From positions 4,121,501 to 4,185,500 of the forward strand of contig NZ_CP110644.1 in assembly GCF_026153515.1 (NCBI RefSeq): a DNA stretch of 64,000 nt. Reading direction: 5' to 3'. Source of the DNA: Pseudomonas sp. KU26590 (GTDB lineage Bacteria; Pseudomonadota; Gammaproteobacteria; Pseudomonadales; Pseudomonadaceae). The position numbers and the translations under genes are program-made. Below are positions 18,218-29,212 of this stretch, piece after piece; positions within the stretch are counted from its first letter, which is position 1; the number at the start of each line of letters is the position of its first letter. Below the pieces are notes generated by a model. That model was not told where the DNA came from. It saw nothing but the letters and a program-made list of their open reading frames with translations, and searched no databases.

Positions 18218-18621
18218 TGTCGTTCTCCACCCAAGACAGCGATGAAGTGCTCAGCGAAATGAACGTCACGCCGCTGGTGGACGTGATGCTCGTGCTGCTG
18301 GTGGTGTTCATCGTCACCGCGCCGCTGATGACCAACGCCATCAAGGTCAACCTGCCGAAAACCGACGCCGTCGCCGCCGCCGCCGACAAGAAAGACCCGG
18401 TGGTGGTCAGCGTCGATCAGGACGGCAAGTTCTACCTGGCCAAATCCGAAGTCGCGCCGGAATCCCTGGAGCTCAGCCTCAAGGACGTCAAGGCCAAGGA
18501 CCCGGAGGTCCGTGTACAGCTGCAGGCCGACACCAACGTCAACTACGGCCAGGTGGCCAAGGCGATGGCGTCGATCGAGCGCTCGGGCATTACCAAAATT
18601 TCAGTGATGACCTCGAAATGA
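18217..18621 (+). CDS. exbD: ExbD proton-channel subunit
   Basis: A 134-residue ExbD/TolR protein. One membrane helix follows EMNVTPLVDVMLVLLVVFIV, with the protonatable aspartate D22 (D25 in E. coli). The rest is the periplasmic domain, ending VMTSK. It is translationally coupled to exbB through TGATG. A dedicated tonB-exbB-exbD set next to a TonB-dependent receptor suggests it energises that receptor, although Pseudomonas usually has several such sets. Confidence 0.94.
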   Translation: MSFSTQDSDEVLSEMNVTPLVDVMLVLLVVFIVTAPLMTNAIKVNLPKTDAVAAAADKKDPVVVSVDQDGKFYLAKSEVAPESLELSLKDVKAKDPEVRVQLQADTNVNYGQVAKAMASIERSGITKISVMTSK

Positions 18622-18838
18622 TCGGCCCATGACCCGCACTTGATCTGCACCTGAAGCAGGCGCCGCACCCCGCTGCGGCGCTGCACACCCTACTCCCGAT
18701 TCACCGCCGTCCGGTTTTTTGCCTCGGAGGGGAGCGGCTTGCTTGAAATAAGGAAATTCCCGACCGCCATCACCGCGTCGGAGCAACGAGGGCTCACAAG
18801 GCCATTTCAATAACATCTGGAATAAGTCGGAAACTACC

Positions 18839-21553
18839 ATGCTGATGAGCTTTCCCGGTTTTACCCTCAAGCCCCTTGTTGTTGCCGTACAACGCCACCC
18901 CCGTGCGCTGATTTGCGCACTGGCGGTCGGCATGAGCCCGGCCTATGGCGCAGAAAACACCGATGGCGCCAGCGAAGCTGCCGCACCAGCCTCCGCTGCA
19001 GCGCCTGCGACCACGCAACTGCAACGGGTAGAGGTAACGGGCTCGGCGATTCGCCGGGTCGATGCCGAAACGGCGGTGCCTATTACCATCCTGCGCGCCG
19101 ATGATCTCAGGAAACAGGGCGTCACCACGACCGCCGAACTGGTTCAGCGCATCACTGGCAGTCAGTCCATCAACAACAGCGCAGGCTCCGTGGGCTCAGC
19201 GACTGGCGGCGCTTCGTTCGCCGATATGCGCGGCATTGGCGCGAACAAAACCCTGGTGCTGCTCAACGGTCGTCGCCTTGCCAACAACGCGCTGTCGGGC
19301 ACCAACTCGGCAGGTGGAGCGGTCGATCTGAACATGATCCCGTTCGCCGCCATCGAACGCGTGGAAGTGCTGCGTGACGGAGCATCGGCGTTGTACGGCA
19401 CCGACGCCATTGGTGGCGTGATCAACTTCATCACAAAAAAAGCGCTGACCGACGGCTCGCTTAGCCTCGGTGGCTCGTCCCCTACCGCTGCCGGCGGCGG
19501 TGACACCAAAGACATGAGCGCCAGTTGGGGCTACGGCGATCTGGAGGAACAGCGTTTCAATGTCATGGGCGTGTTCAACTACAACACCCAAGGCAACCTC
19601 GCTGCCCGTGACCGCTCGTTTGCCAATAGCTACCAACCTGGCCGCGGCCTTGACCAGACCTCGGGGACCTCGTTCCCGGCCAACTACAACCAGGGCGACA
19701 ATGCCAGCAACCCGTTGCTGGGGAGCAATTGCAGCGGCCCAGGCCAAGTACTGAGCCGTGGCCTTTGCCGCTTCGACACCAAGCAATACATTGATCTGGT
19801 GCCGCAGACTGAAAAAACGTCGTTCTTCGGTAAAGCCACTGGCAAGCTGGCCGACGATCATAACGTCAGCCTGGAGTACTTCTGGGCGCGCAACAACAAC
19901 GCCACCGCCATTGCTCCGGCACCACTGACCGGCCAAAGCCTGGCCCCGTCTTCCCCTTATTACCCTGGGAACGGCATCACACCGCTACCCAGCAATTTCG
20001 CGCTCGACCCGACCCAACCTGTAGATCTCAACTGGCGTGAAACCGCTGCAGGCGGCCGCGAATCCAAAGACCAGAACACCAGCCAGCGTATTTTGCTGAC
20101 CTTCGACGGCTTGGTTGGCGGCTGGGACTACAACGTCGGCGCCTCGTATAACCAGAACAAAATTCTCTCGTCCGTCACCAATGGTTACGTCAGCGACAGC
20201 GCCATGGTGGCCGGCCTGGCCAACGGCACTATCAACCCGTTCGGCGCCCAGTCCGCAGCGGGCCAGCAGTACATCGACGACGCGGCGTATCACGGCCAGT
20301 ATTCCTCGGCAGTCGGTCGTGTAATGGCCTTGGACGGTCGAGTCAGCCGTGAAATCGGTGACTGGTTTGGCGCGGGCCCTTCCGGCCTGGCCTTGGGCGG
20401 TGAGTACCGTAAAGAGAAATTCCACCAGGACTTCAACCCGTTCGTCGATGACATCAGCAGCCTGGGCCTGGACTCAAACGGCAGCGTGACCGGTGACCGT
20501 ACTGTAAAAGCTGAATACGCCGAACTGAACGTGCCCGTGCTCGACAGCCTGGAGCTGAGCGCCGCTATTCGTCACGATGCCTACAGTGACTTCGGCAGCA
20601 CCACCAACCCTAAGTATTCGTTCCGCTACCAGCCGTTCAAGCAATTGGTGGTTCGCGGTGCGTACAGCGAAGGGTTCCGCGCGCCATCGTTGTATGAGCT
20701 TTATGCTCCGCAAAGCATTACCTTCACCCAAGCGTCCTACAACGACCCTCGCCTGTGTACCGGTGGCGTGGTGCAGCCTGGCGGCAACGCCGGTCGCGAC
20801 TGCGGCCAGCAATTTCTTAGTCAGATCGGCGGCAATCCGGACCTGGCGCCTGAAAAAGCCCGTAACGTCACCTTCGGCTTTGTTTATCAGCCTGTTCGCG
20901 ATTTGTCGGTGGGTCTGGACTTCTGGTGGGTTCACATCTCAAACCAGATCCAGGCGTTTCCGGAGTCCACAGTGTTCTCTGACTCAACGGCCTATGCCGA
21001 CCGTTACGTGCGCAATGCCGACGGCACGCTGGCCAACATCATCGCGACCAACTCCAACCTGGGTAACGTCGATACCAACGGCGTGGACGTCTCGCTGGAC
21101 TACCGCTTCCCGAACACGCCATACGGCCAGTTCGGCCTCGGCCTGCAAGGCACTTACGTCGACGCTTATGATTTCCAGAGCACGATCAAAGGGCCTTATA
21201 CCGACAAAGTCGGCGACTTCCAGGGTGATGGCGTGATTGCGCGCTGGAAACACAACCTGACAGCCAGTTGGAACCTGGGCCCGGCCCGTGCCACGCTGAC
21301 CAACCGCTTCACCACTGGCTACAACGATTACGACCGCGACACGAACGCGCGCGTTGCGTCCTACTCGGTATGGGACGTGGCGACGGGTTACACCTTCGAA
21401 AAAGTACTGGATGTCGATGTCGGCATGAGAAACATGTTTGACCGCAACCCTCCGTTCACCAACCAGGCTTACAACTTCCAGTCCGGCTACGACCCGCGCT
21501 ACACCGATCCACTGGGCCGCACGCTGTTCGCCCGCGCCACGTACCACTTCTAA
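18839..21553 (+). CDS. TonB-dependent outer-membrane receptor
   Basis: A 904-residue TonB-dependent transporter. A signal peptide ends near AYGAEN (about 35-38). The plug domain begins QRVEVTGSAIRRV (about 61) and holds NKTLVLLNGRRLA and IERVEVLRDGASALYGTDAIGGVIN (about 135-195). The barrel runs to the end and terminates in the outer-membrane signature ATYHF. The GSAIRR start and the long loops are like the carbohydrate/peptide-type receptors of Xanthomonas and Caulobacter rather than a classical siderophore receptor. It lies 217 bp after exbD and 62 bp before yejA, so its ligand may be passed to YejABEF. The ligand cannot be read from the sequence. Confidence 0.92.
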   Translation: MLMSFPGFTLKPLVVAVQRHPRALICALAVGMSPAYGAENTDGASEAAAPASAAAPATTQLQRVEVTGSAIRRVDAETAVPITILRADDLRKQGVTTTAELVQRITGSQSINNSAGSVGSATGGASFADMRGIGANKTLVLLNGRRLANNALSGTNSAGGAVDLNMIPFAAIERVEVLRDGASALYGTDAIGGVINFITKKALTDGSLSLGGSSPTAAGGGDTKDMSASWGYGDLEEQRFNVMGVFNYNTQGNLAARDRSFANSYQPGRGLDQTSGTSFPANYNQGDNASNPLLGSNCSGPGQVLSRGLCRFDTKQYIDLVPQTEKTSFFGKATGKLADDHNVSLEYFWARNNNATAIAPAPLTGQSLAPSSPYYPGNGITPLPSNFALDPTQPVDLNWRETAAGGRESKDQNTSQRILLTFDGLVGGWDYNVGASYNQNKILSSVTNGYVSDSAMVAGLANGTINPFGAQSAAGQQYIDDAAYHGQYSSAVGRVMALDGRVSREIGDWFGAGPSGLALGGEYRKEKFHQDFNPFVDDISSLGLDSNGSVTGDRTVKAEYAELNVPVLDSLELSAAIRHDAYSDFGSTTNPKYSFRYQPFKQLVVRGAYSEGFRAPSLYELYAPQSITFTQASYNDPRLCTGGVVQPGGNAGRDCGQQFLSQIGGNPDLAPEKARNVTFGFVYQPVRDLSVGLDFWWVHISNQIQAFPESTVFSDSTAYADRYVRNADGTLANIIATNSNLGNVDTNGVDVSLDYRFPNTPYGQFGLGLQGTYVDAYDFQSTIKGPYTDKVGDFQGDGVIARWKHNLTASWNLGPARATLTNRFTTGYNDYDRDTNARVASYSVWDVATGYTFEKVLDVDVGMRNMFDRNPPFTNQAYNFQSGYDPRYTDPLGRTLFARATYHF

Positions 21554-21615
21554 GCGCTGACGCCCGACGCGCTGGTGCTCCGGCGCGTCGGGCTGCACCC
21601 AAGGATTGTCCGCCC

Positions 21616-23568
21616 ATGTGCACCCCTCCTCTTTCATTGCCACGCCTGCTGCAGGGCGTGGCATTGCTGTACACGGTGCTGTTGTTTACCTCGCTGCTGC
21701 TTGGCGCTCCTCAGGTTTTCGCCACACCGGTGCATGCACTGACCGTCTATGGCGAAGCGCCGAAATACGCCGCTGATTTTCAGCACTTTGATTACGTCGA
21801 CCCTGACGCGCCCAAGGGCGGTTCGATGAGCCGCGCGTCCGAGGAGATCGGCCAGTTCAACTACCTCACGCCCTATGTCGATCAAGGCATTTCCGTGAGC
21901 CAGATCGACACGTGGGTGTATGCGCCGCTGGCCTATCGCTCACTCGATGAGCCCTACACGGTATACGGGCTGGTCGCCGAGAAGATGGAACGCGACCCCG
22001 ACAATCTCTGGGTGCGCTTCTACCTGAACCCCAAGGCGCGTTTCGATGACGGCACGCAGATCACCGCCGAAGACGTGCGCTACACCTGGCAGACGCTGAT
22101 CACCCAGGGCAGCTTCAGCTATCGACCGCTGTACGCCGACGTCAAGGACGCGGTCATTGAAGCGCCGGGGCAGATCCGTTTCGATTTCAAGACCGGCACC
22201 AACCGCACCCTCGCACTGGACATCGCCAGCCTGCGTATCCTGCCCGAGCACTGGTGGAAGACCCGCGACTTCACCAAGGGCGGCGGTTTCGAACCGCCGC
22301 TGGGCAGCGGGCCGTACCGTGTCTCGCGGGTCGACGCCGGGCGCAGCGTCAGCTTCGAACGGGTCAAGGACTGGTGGGGCAAAGACCTGCCGGTCAGCCG
22401 TGGGCTCTACAACTTCGACGCGCTGACGGTGAATTTCTATGGCGATGTCGACGTGGCCCGTCAGTTGGTCCAGGCCGGCAACTTCGACTACAACCGCGAG
22501 TTCTCCTCGGCGGGCTATGTCGTCGGCTACACCGCACCGAGCCTGCAGGACGGCCGTCTGCAAAAGACCATTCTGGCCAAACGCCGCCCGGTGGCCGGTC
22601 AGGGTTTTGTGTTCAATCTCGACAAGCCGGTCTTCCAGGACCGCCGTGTGCGCGAGGCCCTGGCCATGCTCTGGGATTTCGAGTGGGTCAACGGCCAGAT
22701 CATGCGCAACTTCTATGTGCGCGAACAAACCTACTTCCCGAAGAGCGAAATGGCCGCCACCAAGCTGACCGACGCCCAGGAGCTGAGCATTCTCGAGCCC
22801 CTGCGCGGGCAGGTGCCGGACGAAGTCTTCGATCAGGTCTGGCGCGCACCGAAGACCGACGGCAGCGGCTACATCCGCGACAAACAGCTCAAGGCTCTCA
22901 AGCTGCTGGCCGACGCTGGCTGGCACGCGAAGAACAACCGGCTGGTGAACGCCGCCGGTCAGCCGCTGGAATTTTCCTTCCTCGACGGCCAGGGCGGCTT
23001 CGAGCGGTTGGTGCTGCCGTACAAGCGTGTGCTGGCGCAGATCGGCATCACCCTGAATTTCCGCCGGGTGGATTCGGCGCAGTACATGAACCGCCTCAAC
23101 GCCCGGGACTACGACATGATCGTGGTGACCTTGCCGAGCAATGGCAATCCGATCCTCTCCCCCGGCCGTGAGCTGTACAACCTGTTCGGCTCGCAAAGCG
23201 CCCGCCAGGTCGGCAGTTCCAACGCCATGGTGCTGCGCAACCCGGCGGTCGATCGCCTCATCGACGGCCTGGTCGCAGCTAACAACCGCAACGACATGCT
23301 GCACTACGCCCGCGCCCTGGATCGGGTGCTGCTCTGGGGTTTCTACATGATTCCGAACTATTACTCCCAAGGCACACCGGTGGTCTATGCCAACCGCTTT
23401 GGCAAACCGGCCATCGAGCCGATCTACGACGTCGGCCTGGAAAGCTGGTGGGAAGTCAGCCGCGTGCCACTGACCGATGCGCAGATGGCTGCGGGTTCGG
23501 CGCCACAACGCAGTGTGTCGAACGACCGTCCTGCGCCAACGCCAATGCCAGAAACGGAGGGCCAGTGA
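21616..23568 (+). CDS. yejA: Peptide ABC transporter substrate-binding protein YejA
   Basis: A 650-residue extracellular solute-binding protein of the SBP_bac_5 family. After a signal segment (about 15-37, ending VFATP) it starts [30 protein letters not shown], read in pieces, which is typical of YejA. It also carries [17 protein letters not shown] and the YejA-type C-terminal [15 protein letters not shown]. In E. coli YejABEF imports oligopeptides and microcin C. The C-terminal tail of about 30 residues is polar and Pro-rich. It is followed by yejB after one base. The C-P near the N-terminus (MCTP) is not a proper lipobox. Confidence 0.92.
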   Translation: MCTPPLSLPRLLQGVALLYTVLLFTSLLLGAPQVFATPVHALTVYGEAPKYAADFQHFDYVDPDAPKGGSMSRASEEIGQFNYLTPYVDQGISVSQIDTWVYAPLAYRSLDEPYTVYGLVAEKMERDPDNLWVRFYLNPKARFDDGTQITAEDVRYTWQTLITQGSFSYRPLYADVKDAVIEAPGQIRFDFKTGTNRTLALDIASLRILPEHWWKTRDFTKGGGFEPPLGSGPYRVSRVDAGRSVSFERVKDWWGKDLPVSRGLYNFDALTVNFYGDVDVARQLVQAGNFDYNREFSSAGYVVGYTAPSLQDGRLQKTILAKRRPVAGQGFVFNLDKPVFQDRRVREALAMLWDFEWVNGQIMRNFYVREQTYFPKSEMAATKLTDAQELSILEPLRGQVPDEVFDQVWRAPKTDGSGYIRDKQLKALKLLADAGWHAKNNRLVNAAGQPLEFSFLDGQGGFERLVLPYKRVLAQIGITLNFRRVDSAQYMNRLNARDYDMIVVTLPSNGNPILSPGRELYNLFGSQSARQVGSSNAMVLRNPAVDRLIDGLVAANNRNDMLHYARALDRVLLWGFYMIPNYYSQGTPVVYANRFGKPAIEPIYDVGLESWWEVSRVPLTDAQMAAGSAPQRSVSNDRPAPTPMPETEGQ

Positions 23569-23569
23569 C

Positions 23570-24640
23570 ATGCTCGCCTACACCCTGCGTCGCCTGCTGC
23601 TGATCATTCCCACGCTGCTGTGCATTCTGGTGGTCAATTTCCTCATCGTGCAGGCCGCGCCGGGCGGTCCCGTCGAGCAAGCCATCGCCCGGGTTCAGGG
23701 CATGGGCCCAACAGGCGGAATTGGTGGCGGCGGTGGCGAGGTCGCGGCCACCGGCGGCATCAGCCGGGGCGCCCAGGGTCTGGACCCTGAACTGGTGGAG
23801 GCGATCAAGCACCAATACGGTTTCGACAAGCCGCTGCACGAGCGCCTGTGGCTGATGCTGACTCACTACGCGCAGCTGGATTTTGGCAGCAGCTTCTTTC
23901 GCGGCGCCACGGTCACCGGGCTGATTCTGCAAAAACTGCCGGTGACGCTATCCCTCGGGCTGTGGGCGACGCTGATCACGTACCTGATCTCGATCCCGCT
24001 GGGCATCCGCAAGGCCGTGCTGCATGGCAGCCGCTTCGATGTCTGGAGCAGCACGGTGATCATCATCGGCTACGCCATCCCGGCGTTTCTGTTCGCCATT
24101 CTGCTGATCGTGGTGTTTGCCGGCGGCAGCTACTGGAGCTGGTTTCCGGCCCAGGGGCTGTTCTCGGACGACTTCGCCAGCCTCTCGCCGCTGGGCAAGC
24201 TGGGCGATTACCTCTGGCATCTGGTGCTGCCGGTCAGCGCGCTGGTGATCGGCGGCTTCGCGACCCTGACCATCCTCACCAAAAACAGCTTTCTCAACGA
24301 GATTGGCCGCCAGTACGTGGTCACCGCCCGGGCCAAGGGCCTCAGCGAACAGCGCGTGCTCTACGGCCACGTGTTCCGCAACGCCATGCTGCTGGTGGTG
24401 GCGGGCATTCCCCAGGCGCTGATCGAGGTGTTCTTCGCCGGCTCGCTGCTTATCGAAACCATCTTCGGCCTCGATGGCATCGGCCGCATGAGCTACGAAG
24501 CGGCGGTGTCCCGGGATTATCCGGTGGTCTTCGGCACGCTGTTTCTGTTCACCCTGTTCGGCCTGTTGATCAAGCTGGTGGGCGACCTGTGCTACACGCT
24601 GGTCGACCCGCGCATCGACTTTTCCGCGAGGAGCGCCTGA
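23570..24640 (+). CDS. yejB: Peptide ABC transporter permease YejB
   Basis: A 356-residue inner-membrane permease with six helices. It shows the YejB N-terminus ([34 protein letters not shown]) and a Gly-rich insertion (about 46-62) that E. coli YejB also carries. The EAA loop region is [20 protein letters not shown] (about 240-260), and the end TLVDPRIDF is the family's. The start at 23570 follows GGAGG. It overlaps the next gene, yejE, by one base (TGATG). Confidence 0.93.
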   Translation: MLAYTLRRLLLIIPTLLCILVVNFLIVQAAPGGPVEQAIARVQGMGPTGGIGGGGGEVAATGGISRGAQGLDPELVEAIKHQYGFDKPLHERLWLMLTHYAQLDFGSSFFRGATVTGLILQKLPVTLSLGLWATLITYLISIPLGIRKAVLHGSRFDVWSSTVIIIGYAIPAFLFAILLIVVFAGGSYWSWFPAQGLFSDDFASLSPLGKLGDYLWHLVLPVSALVIGGFATLTILTKNSFLNEIGRQYVVTARAKGLSEQRVLYGHVFRNAMLLVVAGIPQALIEVFFAGSLLIETIFGLDGIGRMSYEAAVSRDYPVVFGTLFLFTLFGLLIKLVGDLCYTLVDPRIDFSARSA

Positions 24641-25662
24641 TGTTCGAGTTTTCCCCGCAAAACCGGCGCCGCATCGCCAACTTCAAGGCCAACCGGCGCG
24701 GCTGGTGGTCGCTGTGGCTGTTCGTGGCGCTGTTGGTCATCTGCCTGTGCGGCGAACTGATCGCCAACGACAAGCCCTTGCTCGTCCGTTATCAGGGCGC
24801 GCTGTATTTCCCGGCCCTGCATCAATACCTGGAAACCGACTTCGGCGGCGAACTGCCCTTCGAGCCAGACTATTCAAGTGACTACGTGCGCAAACTGATC
24901 GCAAGTAAGGGCGGCTGGATGCTCTTCGCCCCGATCCCGTTCAGCTACGACACGGTCAATTACGAACTCCGCGAGCCCTCCCCCAGCCCGCCCAGCGCAC
25001 GCAACTGGCTTGGCACCGACGATCAGGCCCGGGACGTGATGGCGCGGGTGCTGTTCGGCACCCGGGTGTCGATTCTGTTTGCGTTGGCGCTGACCGCCAT
25101 CAGCACGGTGATCGGCGTGTTTGCCGGGGCGATTCAGGGCTATTACGGCGGGCTGGCGGATTTGATCGGCCAGCGTTTGCAGGAAGTCTGGTCGGGGCTG
25201 CCGGTGCTGTACCTGTTGATCATTCTGTCGGGCTTCGTTGAACCGGATTTCTGGTGGCTGCTGGGGATCATGTCGCTGTTTTCCTGGTTGGCGCTGGTCG
25301 ACGTGGTCCGCGCTGAATTCCTCCGTGGGCGCAACCTGGAATACGTCAAAGCCGCCCGCGCCCTGGGCCTCAGTGACGGCGCCTTGATGTGGCGGCACAT
25401 TCTGCCCAACGCCATGACCAGCACCCTCACCTACTTGCCGTTCATCATCACCGGCGCCATCGCCACGCTGACCGCGCTGGATTTCCTTGGCTTCGGCATG
25501 CCCGCCGAAAGCGCGTCCCTGGGCGAACTGATCGGCCAGGCCAAACGCAACTTGCAGGCGCCGTGGCTGGGCGTCACGGCGTTCTGCGCCCTGGCGCTGA
25601 TCCTCACGCTACTGGTGTTTATCGGCGAAGCCTGCCGCGACGCCTTCGACCCTCGGACTTGA
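24640..25662 (+). CDS. yejE: Peptide ABC transporter permease YejE
   Basis: A 340-residue permease, partner of YejB. It has an N-terminal cytoplasmic RRRIANFKANRRGWWSL, one early helix, a periplasmic stretch with GGELPFEPDYSSDYV, the NWLGTDDQARDVMARVLFG entry motif, and the EAA loop LEYVKAARALGLSDGALMWR (about 230-250). The C-terminus EACRDAFDPR is characteristic. It is coupled to yejB by overlapping stop/start codons and followed by yejF after 8 bp. Confidence 0.93.
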   Translation: MFEFSPQNRRRIANFKANRRGWWSLWLFVALLVICLCGELIANDKPLLVRYQGALYFPALHQYLETDFGGELPFEPDYSSDYVRKLIASKGGWMLFAPIPFSYDTVNYELREPSPSPPSARNWLGTDDQARDVMARVLFGTRVSILFALALTAISTVIGVFAGAIQGYYGGLADLIGQRLQEVWSGLPVLYLLIILSGFVEPDFWWLLGIMSLFSWLALVDVVRAEFLRGRNLEYVKAARALGLSDGALMWRHILPNAMTSTLTYLPFIITGAIATLTALDFLGFGMPAESASLGELIGQAKRNLQAPWLGVTAFCALALILTLLVFIGEACRDAFDPRT

Positions 25663-25670
25663 GCGCTGCC

Positions 25671-27263
25671 ATGACTGACCCTCTGATCCAGATCCGCAAC
25701 CTGCGCGTAGCCTTCAACGGCGCCGAAGTTGTGCACGGCATCGACCTCGACATTCAGCCCGGCGAGTGTCTGGCGCTGGTCGGCGAGTCCGGTTCGGGCA
25801 AGTCGGTGACCGCGCACTCGATCCTGCGCCTGCTGCCGGCCAAGTCCGTCAGCACCCAGGGCAGCATTCGTTACAAGGGCGTCGATCTGCTGCAGGCCAG
25901 CGACAAGGTGCTGCGGGGGCTACGTGGCAACCGCATCGCCATGATCTTTCAGGAGCCGATGACCTCGCTGAACCCCTTGCACAGCGTGGAGAAACAGATC
26001 GGCGAAATCCTCGCCATGCACAAGGGCCTCAAGGGCAAGGCGGCCCGCGAGCGCACCCTGGAATTGCTCGGGCTGGTGGGCATTCAGAACCCGCCGCAGC
26101 GGTTGAAGGCCCTGCCCCATCAACTGTCCGGCGGCCAGCGCCAGCGGGTAATGATCGCCATGGCGCTGGCCAATGAACCCGAACTGCTGATCGCCGACGA
26201 ACCCACTACGGCGCTGGACGTCACGGTGCAGCTGAAAATTCTCGAACTGCTCAAATCCCTGCAGCAACGGCTGGGCATGTCGCTGCTGCTGATCAGCCAT
26301 GACCTCAATCTGGTGCGGCGCATCGCCCAACGGGTCTGCGTGATGCGCGCCGGCGAAATCGTTGAGCAAGCTGACTGCCAAACGCTGTTTGCCGCTCCGC
26401 AACACCCCTACAGCCGCCTGCTGATCAATGCCGAACCCGACGGCGAACCGGTGCCCGGCGAGCATACCCAGACGCTGCTGTCGGTGGACGCACTGAAGGT
26501 TTGGTTTCCCCTGCCCAAGCCGTTGCTGCGGCGCGAGCGGCAGTACATCAAGGCGGTGGACGGGGTGAGTTTCGAGCTGTTGAAAGGCCAGACCCTGGGC
26601 ATCGTCGGCGAGTCCGGGTCGGGCAAATCGACCCTGGGCCAGGCGATCCTGCGGCTGATCGATTCCGAAGGCAGCATCCGCTTCGGCAACAAGGAACTGA
26701 GCCTGCGCAGCCAGCAACTGATGCGGCCGTTGCGCAAACGCATTCAGGTGGTGTTTCAGGACCCGTTCGGCAGCCTGAGTCCGCGCATGACCGTGCAGCA
26801 GATCATCGCCGAAGGGCTGCTGACCCACGGCATCGGCACCCCGGCCCAGCGTGAACAGACGGTGATTCGGGTGCTCGGCGAAGTCGGCCTGGACCCGGAC
26901 AGCCGCCATCGCTACCCCCACGAATTCTCCGGCGGGCAGCGCCAGCGCGTGGCCATTGCCCGGGCGCTGGTGCTGGAACCGGAGCTGATCCTGCTCGACG
27001 AACCCACCTCGGCGCTGGACCGCACCGTGCAAAAGCAAATCATCGCGTTGCTGCGGGATCTGCAGATTCGTCACGGCCTCAGTTATCTGTTCATCAGCCA
27101 CGACCTGGCGGTGGTTCATGCATTGGCCCATGAGGTGCTGGTGATCAAGGACGGCCAAGTGGTCGAGCAAGGCGCGGCGCGGGAGATCTTCTGCAACCCG
27201 CGACAGCCCTACACCCAGGAACTGCTGCGTGCGTCCGGGCTGGATTTCGGCGGGCGGGCGTGA
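25671..27263 (+). CDS. yejF: Peptide ABC transporter ATPase YejF (duplicated NBD)
   Basis: A 530-residue protein with two complete ABC ATPase domains, as in E. coli YejF. Domain 1 has Walker [10 protein letters not shown] (about 38-46), signature LSGGQRQRV and Walker B LLIADEP. Domain 2 has GESGSGKST (about 315-323), signature FSGGQRQRV and LILLDEP. Each ends with the oligopeptide-transporter C-terminal extension ([16 protein letters not shown]). It powers import through YejBE. The start at 25671 is 8 bp after the yejE stop; the open frame upstream overlaps yejE and is not family-like. Confidence 0.94.
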   Translation: MTDPLIQIRNLRVAFNGAEVVHGIDLDIQPGECLALVGESGSGKSVTAHSILRLLPAKSVSTQGSIRYKGVDLLQASDKVLRGLRGNRIAMIFQEPMTSLNPLHSVEKQIGEILAMHKGLKGKAARERTLELLGLVGIQNPPQRLKALPHQLSGGQRQRVMIAMALANEPELLIADEPTTALDVTVQLKILELLKSLQQRLGMSLLLISHDLNLVRRIAQRVCVMRAGEIVEQADCQTLFAAPQHPYSRLLINAEPDGEPVPGEHTQTLLSVDALKVWFPLPKPLLRRERQYIKAVDGVSFELLKGQTLGIVGESGSGKSTLGQAILRLIDSEGSIRFGNKELSLRSQQLMRPLRKRIQVVFQDPFGSLSPRMTVQQIIAEGLLTHGIGTPAQREQTVIRVLGEVGLDPDSRHRYPHEFSGGQRQRVAIARALVLEPELILLDEPTSALDRTVQKQIIALLRDLQIRHGLSYLFISHDLAVVHALAHEVLVIKDGQVVEQGAAREIFCNPRQPYTQELLRASGLDFGGRA

Positions 27264-27347
27264 GCCGACATCCCTTGCGACACCTACTATAATGCCCGGC
27301 CACGGCGTATCATCCCGCCCCCACGATTTCCTGCTCTGGTGCCTGTC

Positions 27348-28403
27348 ATGACTGCCCTCCCGCTCACCTCCGAACGCCGCGGCTGGTCGTTCTGGTGGAA
27401 ACCCCTGGCGTTCCTGCTGGTGGCCGCCATCGGCTTGTACTACGTCAAGTGGTCGCCGTATTACCTGAAGTCCTTCATCGCTGCCGACACCCATAGCATC
27501 GGCGGCTCGATCATCAATGACAATCCGGCCACGCCGTGGGCCGCTGCATTGGCGTACGCCCAGGTGTACTTTCTGGCGATCTGGAAAGCCGCCGTGCTGG
27601 CGATCATCCTCGGCTCGCTGCTGCAGGTGCTGATTCCCCGGGACTGGCTGCTGAAAATGTTCGGACGTGCCGGGCTGGGCTCGACCATTCGCGGCGGCCT
27701 GTTCGCCCTGCCAGGCATGATGTGCAGCTGCTGTGCGGCGCCAGTGGCTGCGGGCTTGCGCAAGCAAAACGTCTCGGTGGGCGCGGCGCTGGCCTTCTGG
27801 ATCGCCAACCCGGTGCTCAACCCGGCCACGCTGGTGTTCATGGGCTTCGTGTTGGGCTGGGGCTTCACGGCGCTGCGACTGGTGGCGGGCCTGGTGCTGG
27901 TGATCGGCGTGTCGTTGGTGGCTCAGCGTATCTCGCGCCCGGAGGCCGTGCCTGAACAGGCGCTGCAAGCCGTGGCCAACGCCGAGATGCCGGACGAAGG
28001 CAGCCTGTTGGTGCGTTGGGGCAAGACGCTCTGGCAGTTGTTCTGGACCACTATCCCGATCTACGTCATCGCCGTGCTGATCCTGGGTGCCGCGCGGGTC
28101 TGGCTGTTCCCCCACGTCGACGGTGCCATGGGCAACAGCCTGCTGTGGCTGGTGCCGCTGGCGATCGTCGGCACGCTGTTCGTGATCCCGACAGCCGCCG
28201 AAATCCCGATCGTGCAAACCCTGCTGACGTTGGGCCTGGGCACTGCACCTGCAGTGGCATTGCTCATGACCCTGCCGAGCGTGAGCCTGCCGTCGCTGCT
28301 GATGCTGCGCAAATCCTTCGACGCCAACGTGCTGGTGACCGTGGGTGTGCTGACCATGCTGGTCGGGGTGGTGAGTGGACTGGTGGGGGCCGCGTTGTTG
28401 TAA
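27348..28403 (+). CDS. ArsP/UPF0718-type permease
   Basis: A 351-residue inner-membrane protein of the PF03773 permease family (ArsP_1, formerly DUF318). About eight helices are visible. The first half contains GGLFALPGMMCSCCAAPVAA (about 118-137) with a Cys-Ser-Cys-Cys cluster, followed by GAALAFWIANPVLNPATLVF. The second half repeats the pattern (FVIPTAAEIPIVQTLL). ArsP members export trivalent organoarsenicals; others are uncharacterised, so arsenic as substrate is only a possibility. The cysteines suggest thiol chemistry. It stands alone, 84 bp after yejF, with a TATAAT near 27287. Confidence 0.82.
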   Translation: MTALPLTSERRGWSFWWKPLAFLLVAAIGLYYVKWSPYYLKSFIAADTHSIGGSIINDNPATPWAAALAYAQVYFLAIWKAAVLAIILGSLLQVLIPRDWLLKMFGRAGLGSTIRGGLFALPGMMCSCCAAPVAAGLRKQNVSVGAALAFWIANPVLNPATLVFMGFVLGWGFTALRLVAGLVLVIGVSLVAQRISRPEAVPEQALQAVANAEMPDEGSLLVRWGKTLWQLFWTTIPIYVIAVLILGAARVWLFPHVDGAMGNSLLWLVPLAIVGTLFVIPTAAEIPIVQTLLTLGLGTAPAVALLMTLPSVSLPSLLMLRKSFDANVLVTVGVLTMLVGVVSGLVGAALL

Positions 28404-28505
28404 GGCCAGGATCAAGATCTCAAGATCAAGCGCTACGGCGGCTCTGCCTCACGGCAGGCCGCTTCGCCTTCGACGGGTGACGTGGAAAAGCGCCGCGCTC
28501 GTGGC

Positions 28506-29048
28506 TCAAGCGTCAGCCGCCCGACACCTCAAATCACACCACATGTGAACCTTCGACACATACTGCTCCCCCACGGCGACCGCGTACGGCTCTACCCCAA
28601 ACACCTCAAACCCCATCCGTTCATACAGGTTCTGCGCGCCGCTATTGCCCTCGGTCACCGTCAACTGGACAAGCACCAACTGCGGCTGCGTCCGGGCATG
28701 CTCCAACACACTGTGCACCAAATCATGCCCAATGCCCTTGCCCCGATGCGCGTGGGGAACGTACATCCCGAACAGCGTGGACTTGTGACGGGCCTTCTTT
28801 CTGCGCTCCACAGACAGGCCGGCAACCCCCAGCAACCTTCCTGCTTCAACGGCGCCGAACACCACCTCCGTCGCGTCAGGCCCGACCACAAGCCGCTTTT
28901 CCCACCAACTGATCGGCAAGGCTTCGCGCTCGCCGACGTCGGACGTGAACGCATCAGGGTGGAGGGCGTACGCTTCAAGCATCAGGGCTCGATACGCCGA
29001 GGCATATTCCGGGGTCAGTCGCTTTATGGTCGTGGTCATCGAAGTCAC
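28506..29048 (-). CDS. GNAT-family N-acetyltransferase
   Basis: A 180-residue GNAT protein. The acetyl-CoA pyrophosphate-binding segment is MYVPHAHRGKGIGHDLVHSV (about 94-113; R/Q-x-x-G-x-G/A type). Motif B-like residues follow in LVQLTVTEGNSGAQNLYERMGF. The substrate is unknown. An alternative ATG three codons in (29039) is possible. It is convergent with the ArsP-type permease gene. Confidence 0.85.
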   Translation of the reverse strand: MTSMTTTIKRLTPEYASAYRALMLEAYALHPDAFTSDVGEREALPISWWEKRLVVGPDATEVVFGAVEAGRLLGVAGLSVERRKKARHKSTLFGMYVPHAHRGKGIGHDLVHSVLEHARTQPQLVLVQLTVTEGNSGAQNLYERMGFEVFGVEPYAVAVGEQYVSKVHMWCDLRCRAADA

Positions 29049-29212
29049 ACTGCAGGGTCGAGCGCTGATTATGTGGCGAAACAGCGGGTTTTCACCTCGG
29101 CTATTGCAAAAACCCTGCTCATCGCTGCAACCTCCACGGTTTGTGCGGCTCAGACTATTTCGCGACAGGTAAAATCGCGCACCGTGGGCGCGTCAGTTCG
29201 AGGGAGATTTCC

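Noticed and set aside
18839..21553. Siderophore receptor identity for the TonB-dependent protein
   Set aside because: No siderophore biosynthesis genes, no visible Fur box, and a plug start more like carbohydrate/peptide receptors; the ligand is left open.
25920..28415. 831-codon minus-strand open frame
   Set aside because: Antisense to yejF and the ArsP-type permease gene; His/Gln/Arg-rich composition typical of a shadow frame in high-GC DNA.
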